From Heyndrickxia coagulans 36D1 (GTDB taxonomy: Bacteria > Bacillota > Bacilli > Bacillales > Bacillaceae_C): a stretch of 64,000 bases of DNA. Below the pieces are notes generated by a model. It was not told the origin of the DNA. It did not search any database and worked only from the letters and a program-made list of their open reading frames with translations. The translations under genes and the position numbers were made by a program. Numbering within the stretch: the stretch's first letter is position 1; each line of letters opens with the position of its first letter. The DNA lies in contig NC_016023.1 of the NCBI RefSeq assembly GCF_000169195.2, positions 2,976,001 to 3,040,000 of the forward strand, read 5' to 3'. Below, one piece after another: positions 1 through 7,976 of this stretch.

Positions 1-345
1 CCGTGCCCGTCAAAGGTGCTTACGCTTAAAGAAGCGGAAGAACAGCTGGGAGAATATACGCTGATTGTGCAGACGACATCGATCGGCATGCATCCAAATA
101 CAGACGCACAGCCGCTTTCCGTCCGCAATTTAAATCCAGATGCGTTTGTATCTGATATTATATACAATCCGTTTGAAACGAAATTTTTAAAAGAAGCAAA
201 AAAACGCGGCGCCCGGGTGCAAAACGGCCTCGGCATGTTTATTTACCAGGGGGCTATTGCGTTTGAAAAATGGACCGGCGTAAAGCCGGATACCAGGAAA
301 ATGAAAAACGTCGTTGAAAGCATTTTAGGAGGAAACTCATGTTAA
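1..345 (+). CDS. aroE: Shikimate dehydrogenase, C-terminal part (5' end outside window)
   Basis: The frame is open from base 1, so the N-terminal half is missing. Shikimate dehydrogenase reduces 3-dehydroshikimate with NADPH in the chorismate pathway. The visible 114 residues show the family's TTSIGMHP motif, the SDIIYNP stretch and the QNGLGMFIYQGA substrate/cofactor loop near the C-terminus, followed by a final helix. The stop overlaps the start of the next gene by seven bases, which indicates translational coupling. This is the B. subtilis order aroE-yqeI-nadD. Confidence 0.95.
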   Translation, partial: PCPSKVLTLKEAEEQLGEYTLIVQTTSIGMHPNTDAQPLSVRNLNPDAFVSDIIYNPFETKFLKEAKKRGARVQNGLGMFIYQGAIAFEKWTGVKPDTRKMKNVVESILGGNSC

Positions 346-629
346 CAGGTAAACAAAAACGGTTTTTGCGGGCAAAAGCCCACCATTTGAGCCCGATTTT
401 TCAGGTCGGAAAAGGCGGGGTCAATGAAAATATGGTCAAACAGGTGCAGGAGGCGCTTGAAGCGCGGGAACTGATCAAAATCAGCGTCCTGCAAAACTGC
501 GAAGAAGATAAAGATACTGTTGCCGCAGCGCTTGCAGAAGGGGCGCGTGCGGAACTCGTGCAAATCATCGGCAATACGATTGTCCTTTATAAAGAATCAA
601 AAAACCATAAAGAGATTGTTTTGCCTTAA
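339..629 (+). CDS. yqeI: CRM/YhbY-type RNA-binding protein YqeI
   Basis: This 96-residue single-domain protein belongs to the YhbY/CRM family, which binds pre-50S ribosomal particles. It shows the family start LTGKQKRFLRAKAH and the GKGG-N-V-Q pattern (VGKGGVNENMVKQV), then a GNTIVLYKES C-terminal strand. The ATG follows AGGAGG at a good distance and overlaps the end of aroE. A role in ribosome assembly comes from the family, not from anything else visible here. Confidence 0.93.
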   Translation: MLTGKQKRFLRAKAHHLSPIFQVGKGGVNENMVKQVQEALEARELIKISVLQNCEEDKDTVAAALAEGARAELVQIIGNTIVLYKESKNHKEIVLP

Positions 630-640
630 GGGTGGGCGGC

Positions 641-1210
641 ATGAAAAGAGTGGGTATTTTAGGGGGGACGTTCGACCCTCCGCATATCGGTCATTTGATT
701 ATCGCGAACGAAATTTTGCAGGATCTGAAACTTGACGAAGTCCGTTTTATGCCAAACCAGGACCCACCCCATAAAGAAAAAACGGCTGGCATCACTGGCC
801 ATGACCGGATCAAAATGCTCATGCTTGCCATTTCGGGGCAGCCGGCATTTTCGATTGAGGGGATAGAGATGGAGAGGCCCGGCCGCTCCTACACATATGA
901 AACCATGGTGCTGCTTAAAAAGCGGGAACCTGATACGGACTTTTATTTTATCATTGGTGCGGATATGATCGAATATTTGCCGAAATGGCGGAATATCGAT
1001 CAACTCGTCCGGCTCGTCCGCTTTGTCGGCGTCAACCGGCCGTCATATTCGCACCAGACCAAGTATCCTGTCCAATTTGTTGAAATTCCGGAAATTCATA
1101 TTTCCTCGTCACTGATCCGTGAACGTCTGCAAAAAAATCGGTCGGTAAAATATTTAATTCCGGATGCAGTGTGGGAATATATAAAGGAGCATCATTTATA
1201 TGGAACGTGA
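641..1210 (+). CDS. nadD: Nicotinate-nucleotide adenylyltransferase
   Basis: NadD joins nicotinate mononucleotide to ATP to give deamido-NAD. The 189-residue protein carries the nucleotidyltransferase signature GGTFDPPHIGH at residues 7-17, the FIIGADMIEYLPKW segment and the C-terminal ISSSLIRERL motif (SxxxR). I start at ATG 641 rather than the in-frame GTG at 632, because the family begins M-K-(R/K)-(I/V)-G and GGGTGGGC precedes ATG 641. It overlaps yqeK by 11 bases, so the two are coupled. Confidence 0.95.
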   Translation: MKRVGILGGTFDPPHIGHLIIANEILQDLKLDEVRFMPNQDPPHKEKTAGITGHDRIKMLMLAISGQPAFSIEGIEMERPGRSYTYETMVLLKKREPDTDFYFIIGADMIEYLPKWRNIDQLVRLVRFVGVNRPSYSHQTKYPVQFVEIPEIHISSSLIRERLQKNRSVKYLIPDAVWEYIKEHHLYGT

Positions 1211-1769
1211 GAAAGCATTGGAACTTGTCAAAGCCCAGCTGACGGAGCGCCGTTACATCCATACGCTCGGTGTTGCTGAAAGCGCCGTCCGGCTGGCGAA
1301 AAAATATCATGCTGATCAGAAAAAAGCCGAACTTGCGGCGATTTTTCATGATTATGCAAAATTCCGCCCGAAAGAGGAAATGAAACAAATCATCCTCGAC
1401 CAGAAAATGGACGAACGGCTGCTTTCTTTTCATCATGAATTATGGCATGCCCCTGTTGGCGCTTATTTGGTGGAAAAAGAAGCCGGCGTCACGGACCGGG
1501 AAGTGCTCGATGCCATCAAATACCATACATCAGGCAGGGCTGGAATGGCGTTGCTTGAAAAAATTGTATATTTGGCTGATTATATTGAACCCGGCCGGAA
1601 TTTTCCGGGTGTCGAAGAAGCAAGGCGGCTTGCGGGCAAGGATCTCGATGAAGCGGTGTTGTATGCAGCCGGGCATACCATTACATTTTTAATTGGCCGG
1701 AATCAGCCCGTTTTTCCGGATACGATTGCGTTATACAATGATTTAGTGATGAAGAAAGAAGGGGAGTAA
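1200..1769 (+). CDS. yqeK: HD-domain symmetrical Ap4A hydrolase YqeK
   Basis: This 189-residue HD-superfamily protein shows RYIHTLGV near residue 20, the FHDYAKF metal-binding HD pair and the later IKYHTSG and YLADYIEPGR motifs. YqeK proteins hydrolyse diadenosine tetraphosphate to two ADP, limiting this stress nucleotide. It overlaps nadD and abuts rsfS directly (stop followed immediately by the next ATG), so all three are one transcription unit. The enzymatic assignment is from the family. Confidence 0.92.
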   Translation: MEREKALELVKAQLTERRYIHTLGVAESAVRLAKKYHADQKKAELAAIFHDYAKFRPKEEMKQIILDQKMDERLLSFHHELWHAPVGAYLVEKEAGVTDREVLDAIKYHTSGRAGMALLEKIVYLADYIEPGRNFPGVEEARRLAGKDLDEAVLYAAGHTITFLIGRNQPVFPDTIALYNDLVMKKEGE

Positions 1770-2123
1770 ATGGACAATCAGACGTTATTAAAAACAGTCG
1801 TAAAAGCTTGCGATGATAAACGTGCGGAAGACATCGTCGTCCTCGATATGCGCGGGATTTCATTAATTGCGGATTATTTCCTGATCTGTAATGGGAACTC
1901 CGATAAACAAATTCAGGCGATCGCCCGTGAAGTGAAAGAAAAAGCGGAAGAAGCAGGAACTGCGGTCAGGCGCATGGAAGGGTTTGAAGAGGGAAAATGG
2001 GTGCTGATTGACCTTGGGGATATTGTCGCCCATATTTTTAACCGTGATGAACGGAATTACTATAATTTGGAAAGGCTTTGGGGGGACGCGCCGACTGTTA
2101 GTGCGGAGAGCGTCTTGCAATGA
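1770..2123 (+). CDS. rsfS: Ribosomal silencing factor RsfS
   Basis: RsfS binds ribosomal protein uL14 on the 50S subunit and blocks joining with 30S in slow growth. The 117-residue sequence shows the DUF143 features: IVVLDMRGIS, DYFLICNGNSDKQIQAIA, the WVLIDLGDIVAHIF motif and the YYNLERLWGDAP C-terminal signature. It starts directly at the end of yqeK and overlaps yqeM by four bases (ATGA). Confidence 0.95.
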   Translation: MDNQTLLKTVVKACDDKRAEDIVVLDMRGISLIADYFLICNGNSDKQIQAIAREVKEKAEEAGTAVRRMEGFEEGKWVLIDLGDIVAHIFNRDERNYYNLERLWGDAPTVSAESVLQ

Positions 2124-2866
2124 GCTACGAAAATTTCGCCTATGTATACGATGCGTTGATGGAAGATGCCCCCTATCCGCAATGGCTGCAGTGGGTGAAG
2201 CAGCAAAGGGAGCGGCATGGTGTCAAAGGAAGGCGCATGCTCGATCTTGCCTGCGGTACCGGTGAACTGTCACTGCTGCTTGCACGGGAAGGTTTTGAAG
2301 TAACGGGCGTTGATTTATCGGAAGACATGCTTACAGTCGCGAGCGGAAAAGCACTGGCTGAAGGGGCACACCTCACTTTCCTGCAGCAGGATATGCGCGC
2401 GCTTTGCGGCCTGCATGATTTTGATATGGTCACGATTTTTTGTGATTCTCTGAACTATTTGGAAACGGAAACAGAGGTCAAAGAAACGTTCCGGCATGTG
2501 CATGCAGCCCTGAAGGCCGGGGGAATGTTTTTGTTTGACGTGCATTCCGTTTATAAAACAGATGTGTTATTCCCTCATCACACTTTTGCCGATAACGGGG
2601 ATGAGGTTTCCTATATCTGGAACTGCTTTCCGGGTGAGCGCCCGCATGCCGTTGAACATGATCTCAGTTTTTTCGTATATGATGAGAAATCCGGCTTGTA
2701 TGAACGTTTTGATGAATTACATAAACAGCGGACGTTTCCGGTTGCTGATTATGAAAACTGGCTTACGGAATCGGGCTTCCATGTTATGCCGCCCGCTGCT
2801 GATTTTACAGAAGAAGCGCCCGGCCCAAAAAGTGAAAGGATATTTTTTACGTGCATCAAACGATAA
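2120..2866 (+). CDS. yqeM: Class I SAM-dependent methyltransferase YqeM
   Basis: This 248-residue Rossmann-fold methyltransferase has motif I LDLACGTGELSLLLA near residue 40 and the acidic strand-2 residue in GVDLSEDML. QQDMRAL and a DSLNYL stretch follow. Substrate unknown: it is the conserved last gene of the yqeI-nadD-yqeK-rsfS-yqeM unit, and an RNA or ribosome-related target would fit the neighbours, but that is inference. A strong terminator overlaps its stop. Confidence 0.88.
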   Translation: MSYENFAYVYDALMEDAPYPQWLQWVKQQRERHGVKGRRMLDLACGTGELSLLLAREGFEVTGVDLSEDMLTVASGKALAEGAHLTFLQQDMRALCGLHDFDMVTIFCDSLNYLETETEVKETFRHVHAALKAGGMFLFDVHSVYKTDVLFPHHTFADNGDEVSYIWNCFPGERPHAVEHDLSFFVYDEKSGLYERFDELHKQRTFPVADYENWLTESGFHVMPPAADFTEEAPGPKSERIFFTCIKR

Positions 2867-2897
2867 AAGCATTCTGCCTACGCAGAATGCTTTTTTT
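2865..2897 (+). terminator. Rho-independent terminator after yqeM
   Basis: A 12-13 bp perfect stem (AAAGCATTCTGC / GCAGAATGCTTT) with a four-base loop is followed by a T run. It closes the aroE-yqeM operon and faces the convergent comER. Confidence 0.92.
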
Positions 2898-2946
2898 GAA
2901 AAAAATTTAAAAAAGAAGCAGGAATAAACAGAAAGATGTCGAAATA

Positions 2947-3768
2947 TCATGGTGTGCCGAATTGCCCGGCCACCGCGTCCGTATCCTCCTTAAATTTCTC
3001 ATGCGTCGCTTCAAACAGTTTTTCGAATAAGCCATCCGTCCCTTTTTCAAGCACCTTTAATCCTTCGCCGGTGATACCGCCTTTTACCGTCACTTTTTCC
3101 TGCAGGGCAGGTAGCGTATAAATTTGCTGCTTCAGCAGTTCCCCCAGGCCGATCAACATCTCAGCCGTTAATATGCAAGCGGTGTCGCTGTCAATCTTTG
3201 TTTTGTTGACGGCTCCTTCTATCATTTTTTGTGCCAAAAAACTGAAAAAAGCAGGACCGCAGCTGACCAAATCCGATGCCACTCTCGTGATTTGCTGGTC
3301 AACTTCAACCGGGGTGGAGATGTTGGAGAACAGGGTTTTTAATTTTCCCTGCCACTCGCTTGTGCACTGGCTGCCAAATGTCAGCAACACCGCACCGGCA
3401 GCTGCCCTGTTTGTAATGCTCGGGATGGCTCTTGCGCACGAGCAGGGAACCATTGTGGCGAGCTGCCCGACTGTAACCGGGCTTGTAATGCTGACAAGGC
3501 ACTGATCATTCCGGAAGGCGCCCCCAGCCTTCTCTAGAATGCCGTGAATCTCAAGCGGTTTTACACACAGCAAAATTAAGTCGCTCTCCAAAATAGTATT
3601 TTCTATATTTTTAACCTGCATCCCGGGATACTTGTTTGCAAGTTTTGCGGCTTTTTCAGGTGTGCGATTTGTGATCCGGAATTGTGCAGGCGTAACGGCT
3701 TTTGTTTCTATCAAAGCTTCAATTAACATGCTACCCATATTTCCCGTTCCGATCACGCCAATGTTCAT
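2947..3768 (-). CDS. comER: ComER, pyrroline-5-carboxylate reductase-like protein
   Basis: This 273-residue protein of the ProC fold has an N-terminal dinucleotide-binding motif GVIGTGNMGSM and a C-terminal helical domain with a VTVKGGITGEGL motif, as in P5C reductases. It lies divergent to the comEA operon, as comER does in B. subtilis. ComER has been linked to competence/sporulation control rather than proline synthesis; this is family knowledge. AGGGG precedes the ATG. The residues SCARAIPSI replace the usual R-x-M-P-N of true ProC, arguing against normal P5C reductase function. Confidence 0.9.
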   Translation of the reverse strand: MNIGVIGTGNMGSMLIEALIETKAVTPAQFRITNRTPEKAAKLANKYPGMQVKNIENTILESDLILLCVKPLEIHGILEKAGGAFRNDQCLVSITSPVTVGQLATMVPCSCARAIPSITNRAAAGAVLLTFGSQCTSEWQGKLKTLFSNISTPVEVDQQITRVASDLVSCGPAFFSFLAQKMIEGAVNKTKIDSDTACILTAEMLIGLGELLKQQIYTLPALQEKVTVKGGITGEGLKVLEKGTDGLFEKLFEATHEKFKEDTDAVAGQFGTP

Positions 3769-3878
3769 GCTGGCTTCCCCTCCTCAAGCCGCCGATCTTT
3801 CAGCGCCCGGTACAATATATGCGCAAATTCAGGCGATTATGTATCCAAAAACAAAAAGAAAAAAAGAGGTGAACGTCT

Positions 3879-4595
3879 TTGAAAACGTTGTTTCTCAAAT
3901 ACCGCTGGCATGCTGCTGCGGCTGTCGCAGCCATTACGATTGCAATCTTTTACTATTTTAGCCAAAATGGAGGTATGGACACTGCTTCCGGGGCTTACCA
4001 GCAACCCGAAACGGCCGTGCAGTCCGGACAGCCTGCGGAGGGCGGGACAGATGTGCAAAATCAAAACGGGACCCAAAATACCGCACAAACGCAAGCCCCG
4101 GCCCAAACGCAGAACGCTGCCGAAGTTTACGTGGATGTAAAAGGCGCGGTGAAGCATCCCGGCATCTACAAAGCAGAAGCAGATGACCGGGTCTATGACC
4201 TCATTCAGGAAGCAGGGGGCTTTAATGAAAACGCCGACCGGAATCAGGTCAATCTCGCGCAGAAAGTAAAAGATGAAATGGTGATTGAGGTGCCGAAAAA
4301 AGGCGAAAAAGCGGCTTCTGCCCAAACTGCCACGGCGGCTGCCGGAATTTCTGCGCCCGCTTCCTCTTCTTCCGGGACGGCGGCAAGCGGTGAAGCGGCC
4401 GCACAGGTCAATATCAATACGGCCGACCAGACCCAGCTTGAAACGCTTCCGGGCATCGGGCCGTCAAAAGCTGCGGCCATTATCGAATACCGGGAGAAAA
4501 ACGGCCCTTTTCAAAAACCGGAAGATTTGAAAAATGTGTCGGGGATTGGGGACCAGACTTTTGCGAAAATCGAAAATTCCATCACTTTACAGTAA
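3879..4595 (+). CDS. comEA: Competence DNA receptor ComEA
   Basis: ComEA is the membrane-anchored DNA receptor for transformation. The 238 residues comprise an N-terminal membrane anchor (about 9-28), a Gln/Thr-rich linker, a SLBB-like domain (VYVDVKGAVKHPGIY, about 85-145), an Ala/Ser-rich linker and a C-terminal double helix-hairpin-helix DNA-binding domain (LPGIGPSKAAAII and VSGIGDQTF). I start at TTG 3879, which follows AGAGGTG by eight bases; the next Met comes after the membrane anchor. It begins the comEA-comEB-comEC operon. No clear ComK box (paired AAAA-N5-TTTT) is visible upstream. Confidence 0.94.
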   Translation: MKTLFLKYRWHAAAAVAAITIAIFYYFSQNGGMDTASGAYQQPETAVQSGQPAEGGTDVQNQNGTQNTAQTQAPAQTQNAAEVYVDVKGAVKHPGIYKAEADDRVYDLIQEAGGFNENADRNQVNLAQKVKDEMVIEVPKKGEKAASAQTATAAAGISAPASSSSGTAASGEAAAQVNINTADQTQLETLPGIGPSKAAAIIEYREKNGPFQKPEDLKNVSGIGDQTFAKIENSITLQ

Positions 4596-4621
4596 TCACA
4601 TGAGCAGAAAGGAAGAGAAAA

Positions 4622-5224
4622 ATGGACCGGATTTCCTGGAACCAGTATTTTTTGGCGCAAAGCCATTTATTATCCTGGCGGAGCACTTGTTCAAGGCTTG
4701 CGGTTGGGGCGACGATCGTCAGGGATAAAAGAATTATCGCAGGCGGCTACAACGGATCGATCGCGGGGGACGAACACTGCATTGACAAAGGCTGCTACGT
4801 GATTGATGGACATTGCGTGCGGACCATCCACGCGGAGATGAATGCGATTTTGCAATGTGCAAAGTTCGGGGTGGCAACAAACGGCGCGGATCTTTATGTG
4901 ACTCATTACCCGTGCCTGCACTGTACGAAAGCAATTATTCAGGCAGGGATTCAAAACGTGTACTATGCCCAAGATTACCGGGTACATCCGTATGCAAAGG
5001 AGCTTTTTGAAAAAGCGGGGGTGCATGTCGAACATGTCCCGTTCCATCCGGAAACGCTCGATATCCGGGCGAAAGAAAAAGCCAAACTGGTGGAGAAATT
5101 ATTCATGATTGCAAAGGACCACGGGGCGGAAGCGGCAGAACTGGAGGAATTGCAGCAAATGGCGGCGGCATTATTTGCAGGCACTTATCAAGAAACGGAA
5201 ACGGGATCCGTTCCGAAAGCGTAA
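4622..5224 (+). CDS. comEB: dCMP deaminase family protein ComEB
   Basis: The 200-residue cytidine/deoxycytidylate deaminase-fold protein has the zinc and catalytic set TIHAEMNAI and YPCLHCTKAI. Here the HAE glutamate and the PCxxC cysteines are intact, so it should convert dCMP to dUMP. The first 25 residues (MDRISWNQYFLAQSHLLS) are the usual ComEB start. It lies between comEA and comEC as in B. subtilis. It matters more because the neighbouring cytidine deaminase gene cdd appears deleted (31664-31735). Confidence 0.93.
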   Translation: MDRISWNQYFLAQSHLLSWRSTCSRLAVGATIVRDKRIIAGGYNGSIAGDEHCIDKGCYVIDGHCVRTIHAEMNAILQCAKFGVATNGADLYVTHYPCLHCTKAIIQAGIQNVYYAQDYRVHPYAKELFEKAGVHVEHVPFHPETLDIRAKEKAKLVEKLFMIAKDHGAEAAELEELQQMAAALFAGTYQETETGSVPKA

Positions 5225-5236
5225 CACGGTGATGGT

Positions 5237-7519
5237 GTGAAAGGCAACTGGCTGTTCGCCGCGCTCGCCACGTTAAGCGGCATCCTGATTGGCCTTCACG
5301 CGCCGCTGCTTCTGGTTCTTTCGGCCCATTTGGTTTGGATCCGGATTTTCCTGGCCCGAAACCGGCCTTTGCTCCTTTTGTCCGCTGTTTTTTACGGGTT
5401 GGGGTTTTTGAGCGGTACCTTTCAGACAGTTGCGTATGATACAAAGTTTCATGCCGGCAGTGCCCGGATGCCCGTCCGCTTCAGCGATTATCCGCGTATC
5501 GACGGGAACGCGATCAAGGGAAAGGCGGAAACCGGGAAAGAAACGTTTATGTTAACGTATTACGCTGGGAACGAAGCAGAACTGGAATCTTTGAAACAAA
5601 CCTTATCCCCCGGAACGGTTTGCATGGCTCAAGGGGAACTGGAAGCCCCTGAGCCAAACCGCAACCCGTCTACATTTAACTACCGCACCTATTTGGCTCA
5701 TCAGCATATCCGCTGGATTTTAAAAGCGGACCGGCTTTCCGCGTGCAACAGCCCGCCACAGCATCTGCTCGGTTTCTTGAAAAAAATCCGCCACCACTTC
5801 CTGCTTCAAATTCAAAAAACATTTCCGGAAAAATCCGTACCGTATGCAGAAGCGCTTTTATTTGGCGAGCAAACAGACTTTGATGACGATGTTTACCAGC
5901 TGTACCAGCGGCTTGGCGTCGTCCATCTGCTTGCCATTTCCGGGCTTCACGTGCAGCTCGTTGCCGGGTTTTGCTACTATTTGTTCATCCGGCTCGGGAT
6001 GACAAGGGAACGTGCCGCCGTTTGTTTACTGGGGGTGATGCCGGTTTATGCGGTATTATGCGGCATGAACCCGCCAGTTGTCCGGTCGGCGGCGATGACG
6101 ATGCTGCTTGTGCTGGCTGGGCAAAAAAAACTGCCAATCGGGCCGCTCGATGCTTTGTCCATCTGTTTCATTTTGTATGGGTTAAAAAATGCAAATATCG
6201 TGTATAATATCGGATTCCAGCTCTCTTTTGCCGTTTGCGCCGCACTGCTTCTTTCAGGGCCTCTTTTAGAGCGGTTCCGGGGCCCGTTGCAAAAAGGGCT
6301 CGCAATCTCGTTCATTTCCCAGCTTGCGGCCCTCCCCATCCTTTCTTATTCATTTTACGCGTTTTCTATTGCGGGGCTTGTTGCCAATCTTTTTTATGTG
6401 CCGCTTTATACGTATGTTTTGCTCCCGCTTGCTGCGCTTGCCTTTGTTTCAGAATGGGCGCCGCCGCTGTTTTCCATCTTTGCCACGTGTTTTGACGGGC
6501 TTGTAACGCTGTCGGAAAAAACGGGGGAAGCGTTCGACGGCCGCTGGTCCACGCTCGTTACCGGGAGGCCGCCATACTGGGGATTGATCCTGATGACAGG
6601 TGCGGGATTTTATGGTTTGGTGGCGATGGAAAACGGCAAGAAAACGATCCGGGCTGTCCTGCCACTTTTTTCTGTGCTTTTGCTCCTCCTTGCGGCAAAC
6701 AGATATCCGCTTTTCGGTAAAATCACCTTTATTGACGTCGGGCAGGGGGATAGTATTTTAATCCGGCTGCCGCTTTCAAGGGGGACGTATTTGATTGACA
6801 CAGGAGGGACCGTCCAGTTTCCGGAACCGGCATGGAAAAAAAGGGAGCATCCGTTTGAAACCGGCAAAGATATTGTGGTGCCATTTCTAAAAAGCCAGGG
6901 GATTACAACGATTGATAAGCTGATTTTAACGCACAGCGACGAGGACCATATTGGCGGCGCAACGGCGGTGATCACGTCTCTCCGCGTCAAAGAAATCGAT
7001 ATCTCGCCCCATTCATGGGAAAAACCGCTGATGCAGAAGGTGCTCGCTTGTGCCCGACAGAAAAAAATCCCGGTATATGAAATGAAAAGTGGGAACGGAT
7101 GGCAAAACAAATCGGGCGTATTTCAATATCTTTCGCCGTTTGACGAAACGTATGAGGGGAATAATGACTCGCTTGTCCTTTATGCGAAAACAGGGGGAAA
7201 GACGTGGCTGTTTACCGGAGACCTTGAGCAGGAAGGAGAAGAAAAACTCGTGGCGGCTTATCCGGATATCCACATTGACGTACTAAAAGCCGGGCATCAC
7301 GGCAGCAAAACTTCGACAAGCGAAACGCTCATCCAAAAGTATCATCCGCGGATCGCCGTCATTTCTGTCGGAAAGCATAACCGTTTCGGGCATCCATCTC
7401 CGGAAGTGGTCAAACGGCTCAGCGAAAACGGGGTATTCATATTCCGGACGGATGAGGACGGGGCGGTGCAATACCGCTTTTTCAAAGAAAAGGGAACCTT
7501 TTCTACCGTCCTCCCATAA
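5237..7519 (+). CDS. comEC: Competence DNA channel protein ComEC
   Basis: ComEC forms the inner-membrane channel for single-stranded DNA uptake. The 760 residues show N-terminal membrane segments with a DUF4131 part (about 1-180), the central Competence domain with LLAISGLHVQLVAG near residue 235 and several helices, and a C-terminal metallo-beta-lactamase domain from about residue 490 (IDVGQGDSILI, LTHSDEDHIGG, TGDLEQEGE, KAGHHGS). The metal-binding pattern HSDEDH is retained. The start is GTG 5237 with only a weak GGTGAT upstream; this start is uncertain by a few codons. Confidence 0.94.
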   Translation: MKGNWLFAALATLSGILIGLHAPLLLVLSAHLVWIRIFLARNRPLLLLSAVFYGLGFLSGTFQTVAYDTKFHAGSARMPVRFSDYPRIDGNAIKGKAETGKETFMLTYYAGNEAELESLKQTLSPGTVCMAQGELEAPEPNRNPSTFNYRTYLAHQHIRWILKADRLSACNSPPQHLLGFLKKIRHHFLLQIQKTFPEKSVPYAEALLFGEQTDFDDDVYQLYQRLGVVHLLAISGLHVQLVAGFCYYLFIRLGMTRERAAVCLLGVMPVYAVLCGMNPPVVRSAAMTMLLVLAGQKKLPIGPLDALSICFILYGLKNANIVYNIGFQLSFAVCAALLLSGPLLERFRGPLQKGLAISFISQLAALPILSYSFYAFSIAGLVANLFYVPLYTYVLLPLAALAFVSEWAPPLFSIFATCFDGLVTLSEKTGEAFDGRWSTLVTGRPPYWGLILMTGAGFYGLVAMENGKKTIRAVLPLFSVLLLLLAANRYPLFGKITFIDVGQGDSILIRLPLSRGTYLIDTGGTVQFPEPAWKKREHPFETGKDIVVPFLKSQGITTIDKLILTHSDEDHIGGATAVITSLRVKEIDISPHSWEKPLMQKVLACARQKKIPVYEMKSGNGWQNKSGVFQYLSPFDETYEGNNDSLVLYAKTGGKTWLFTGDLEQEGEEKLVAAYPDIHIDVLKAGHHGSKTSTSETLIQKYHPRIAVISVGKHNRFGHPSPEVVKRLSENGVFIFRTDEDGAVQYRFFKEKGTFSTVLP

Positions 7520-7573
7520 TATACATTAATTAAGGAACCGTCCGGAATGGCTTCGGCACTGCCCGGAGCGGGG

Positions 7574-7708
7574 CTATCTGCCAATGATGTCTGCTGCGGT
7601 GGCAATGATAAATATCAGCGCAAAAAACAAAAAAGAGATCAGAAAACCTGCTCCGGCATCGGCAACATCGTTCGTTTTTGACTGGACATCCTGCTCGAAT
7701 TCATTCAT
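7574..7708 (-). CDS. yqzM: Small membrane protein YqzM
   Basis: This 44-codon gene is read as MNEFEQDVQSKTNDVADAG followed by one hydrophobic helix (FLISFLFFALIFIIATA) and a short tail. It starts with ATG eight bases after GGAGGG. A short acidic N-terminus plus single transmembrane helix between comEC and holA matches the Bacillus YqzM family in size and place. Function unknown. Confidence 0.85.
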   Translation of the reverse strand: MNEFEQDVQSKTNDVADAGAGFLISFLFFALIFIIATAADIIGR

Positions 7709-7730
7709 CCAAATCCCTCCCTGTTTTTTG

Positions 7731-7759
7731 ATTATATAATAATTTCAGAACGATTTCCA
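7731..7759 (-). promoter_or_regulatory. Candidate SigA-type promoter for yqzM
   Basis: On the reverse strand TGGAAA and TATAAT are spaced by 17 bases, 23 bases upstream of the yqzM start. The -35 box matches the consensus at four of six positions. Confidence 0.5.
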
Positions 7760-7825
7760 CCGTTTTGGATGGAGTTGTCATTCATAGATATCCGGCTGCG
7801 TGTGACAATAAGGGTACGGGTCCAC

Positions 7826-7863
7826 CGTTAACGGAAAAGCTTCCCGGGACTGTTCCGTTAACG
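7826..7863. repeat. Inverted repeat between yqzM and holA
   Basis: Perfect 11-bp arms CGTTAACGGAA and TTCCGTTAACG are separated by 16 bases. Each arm itself contains the palindrome CGTTAACG. It lies just upstream of a terminator hairpin and belongs to no gene I can identify; see findings. Confidence 0.7.
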
Positions 7864-7874
7864 TTTATATAGAT

Positions 7875-7903
7875 AAAGGGGATTTTACGGATCCCCTTTT
7901 CCA
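7875..7903 (+). terminator. Orphan terminator hairpin upstream of holA
   Basis: AAAGGGGAT and ATCCCCTTT form a perfect stem around TTTACGG, followed by TTTT. No coding gene on the plus strand ends nearby except comEC 350 bases upstream, so it may end comEC read-through or an unannotated short RNA. Confidence 0.75.
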
Positions 7904-7915
7904 TTTGTTTTCTAC

Positions 7916-7944
7916 TTGCAACCATGCGCCCGTTCTCTTAACAT
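7916..7944 (+). promoter_or_regulatory. SigA promoter of holA
   Basis: TTGCAA and TAACAT are spaced by 17 bases and end 33 bases before the holA ATG. Confidence 0.7.
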
Positions 7945-7976
7945 AGGGAGTAAGAAAGGTTTGGGAGCGGAACAGA

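Noticed and set aside
7770-7832. 20-codon open frame between yqzM and holA
   Set aside because: No ribosome-binding site and no sign of coding constraint; it overlaps the inverted repeat.
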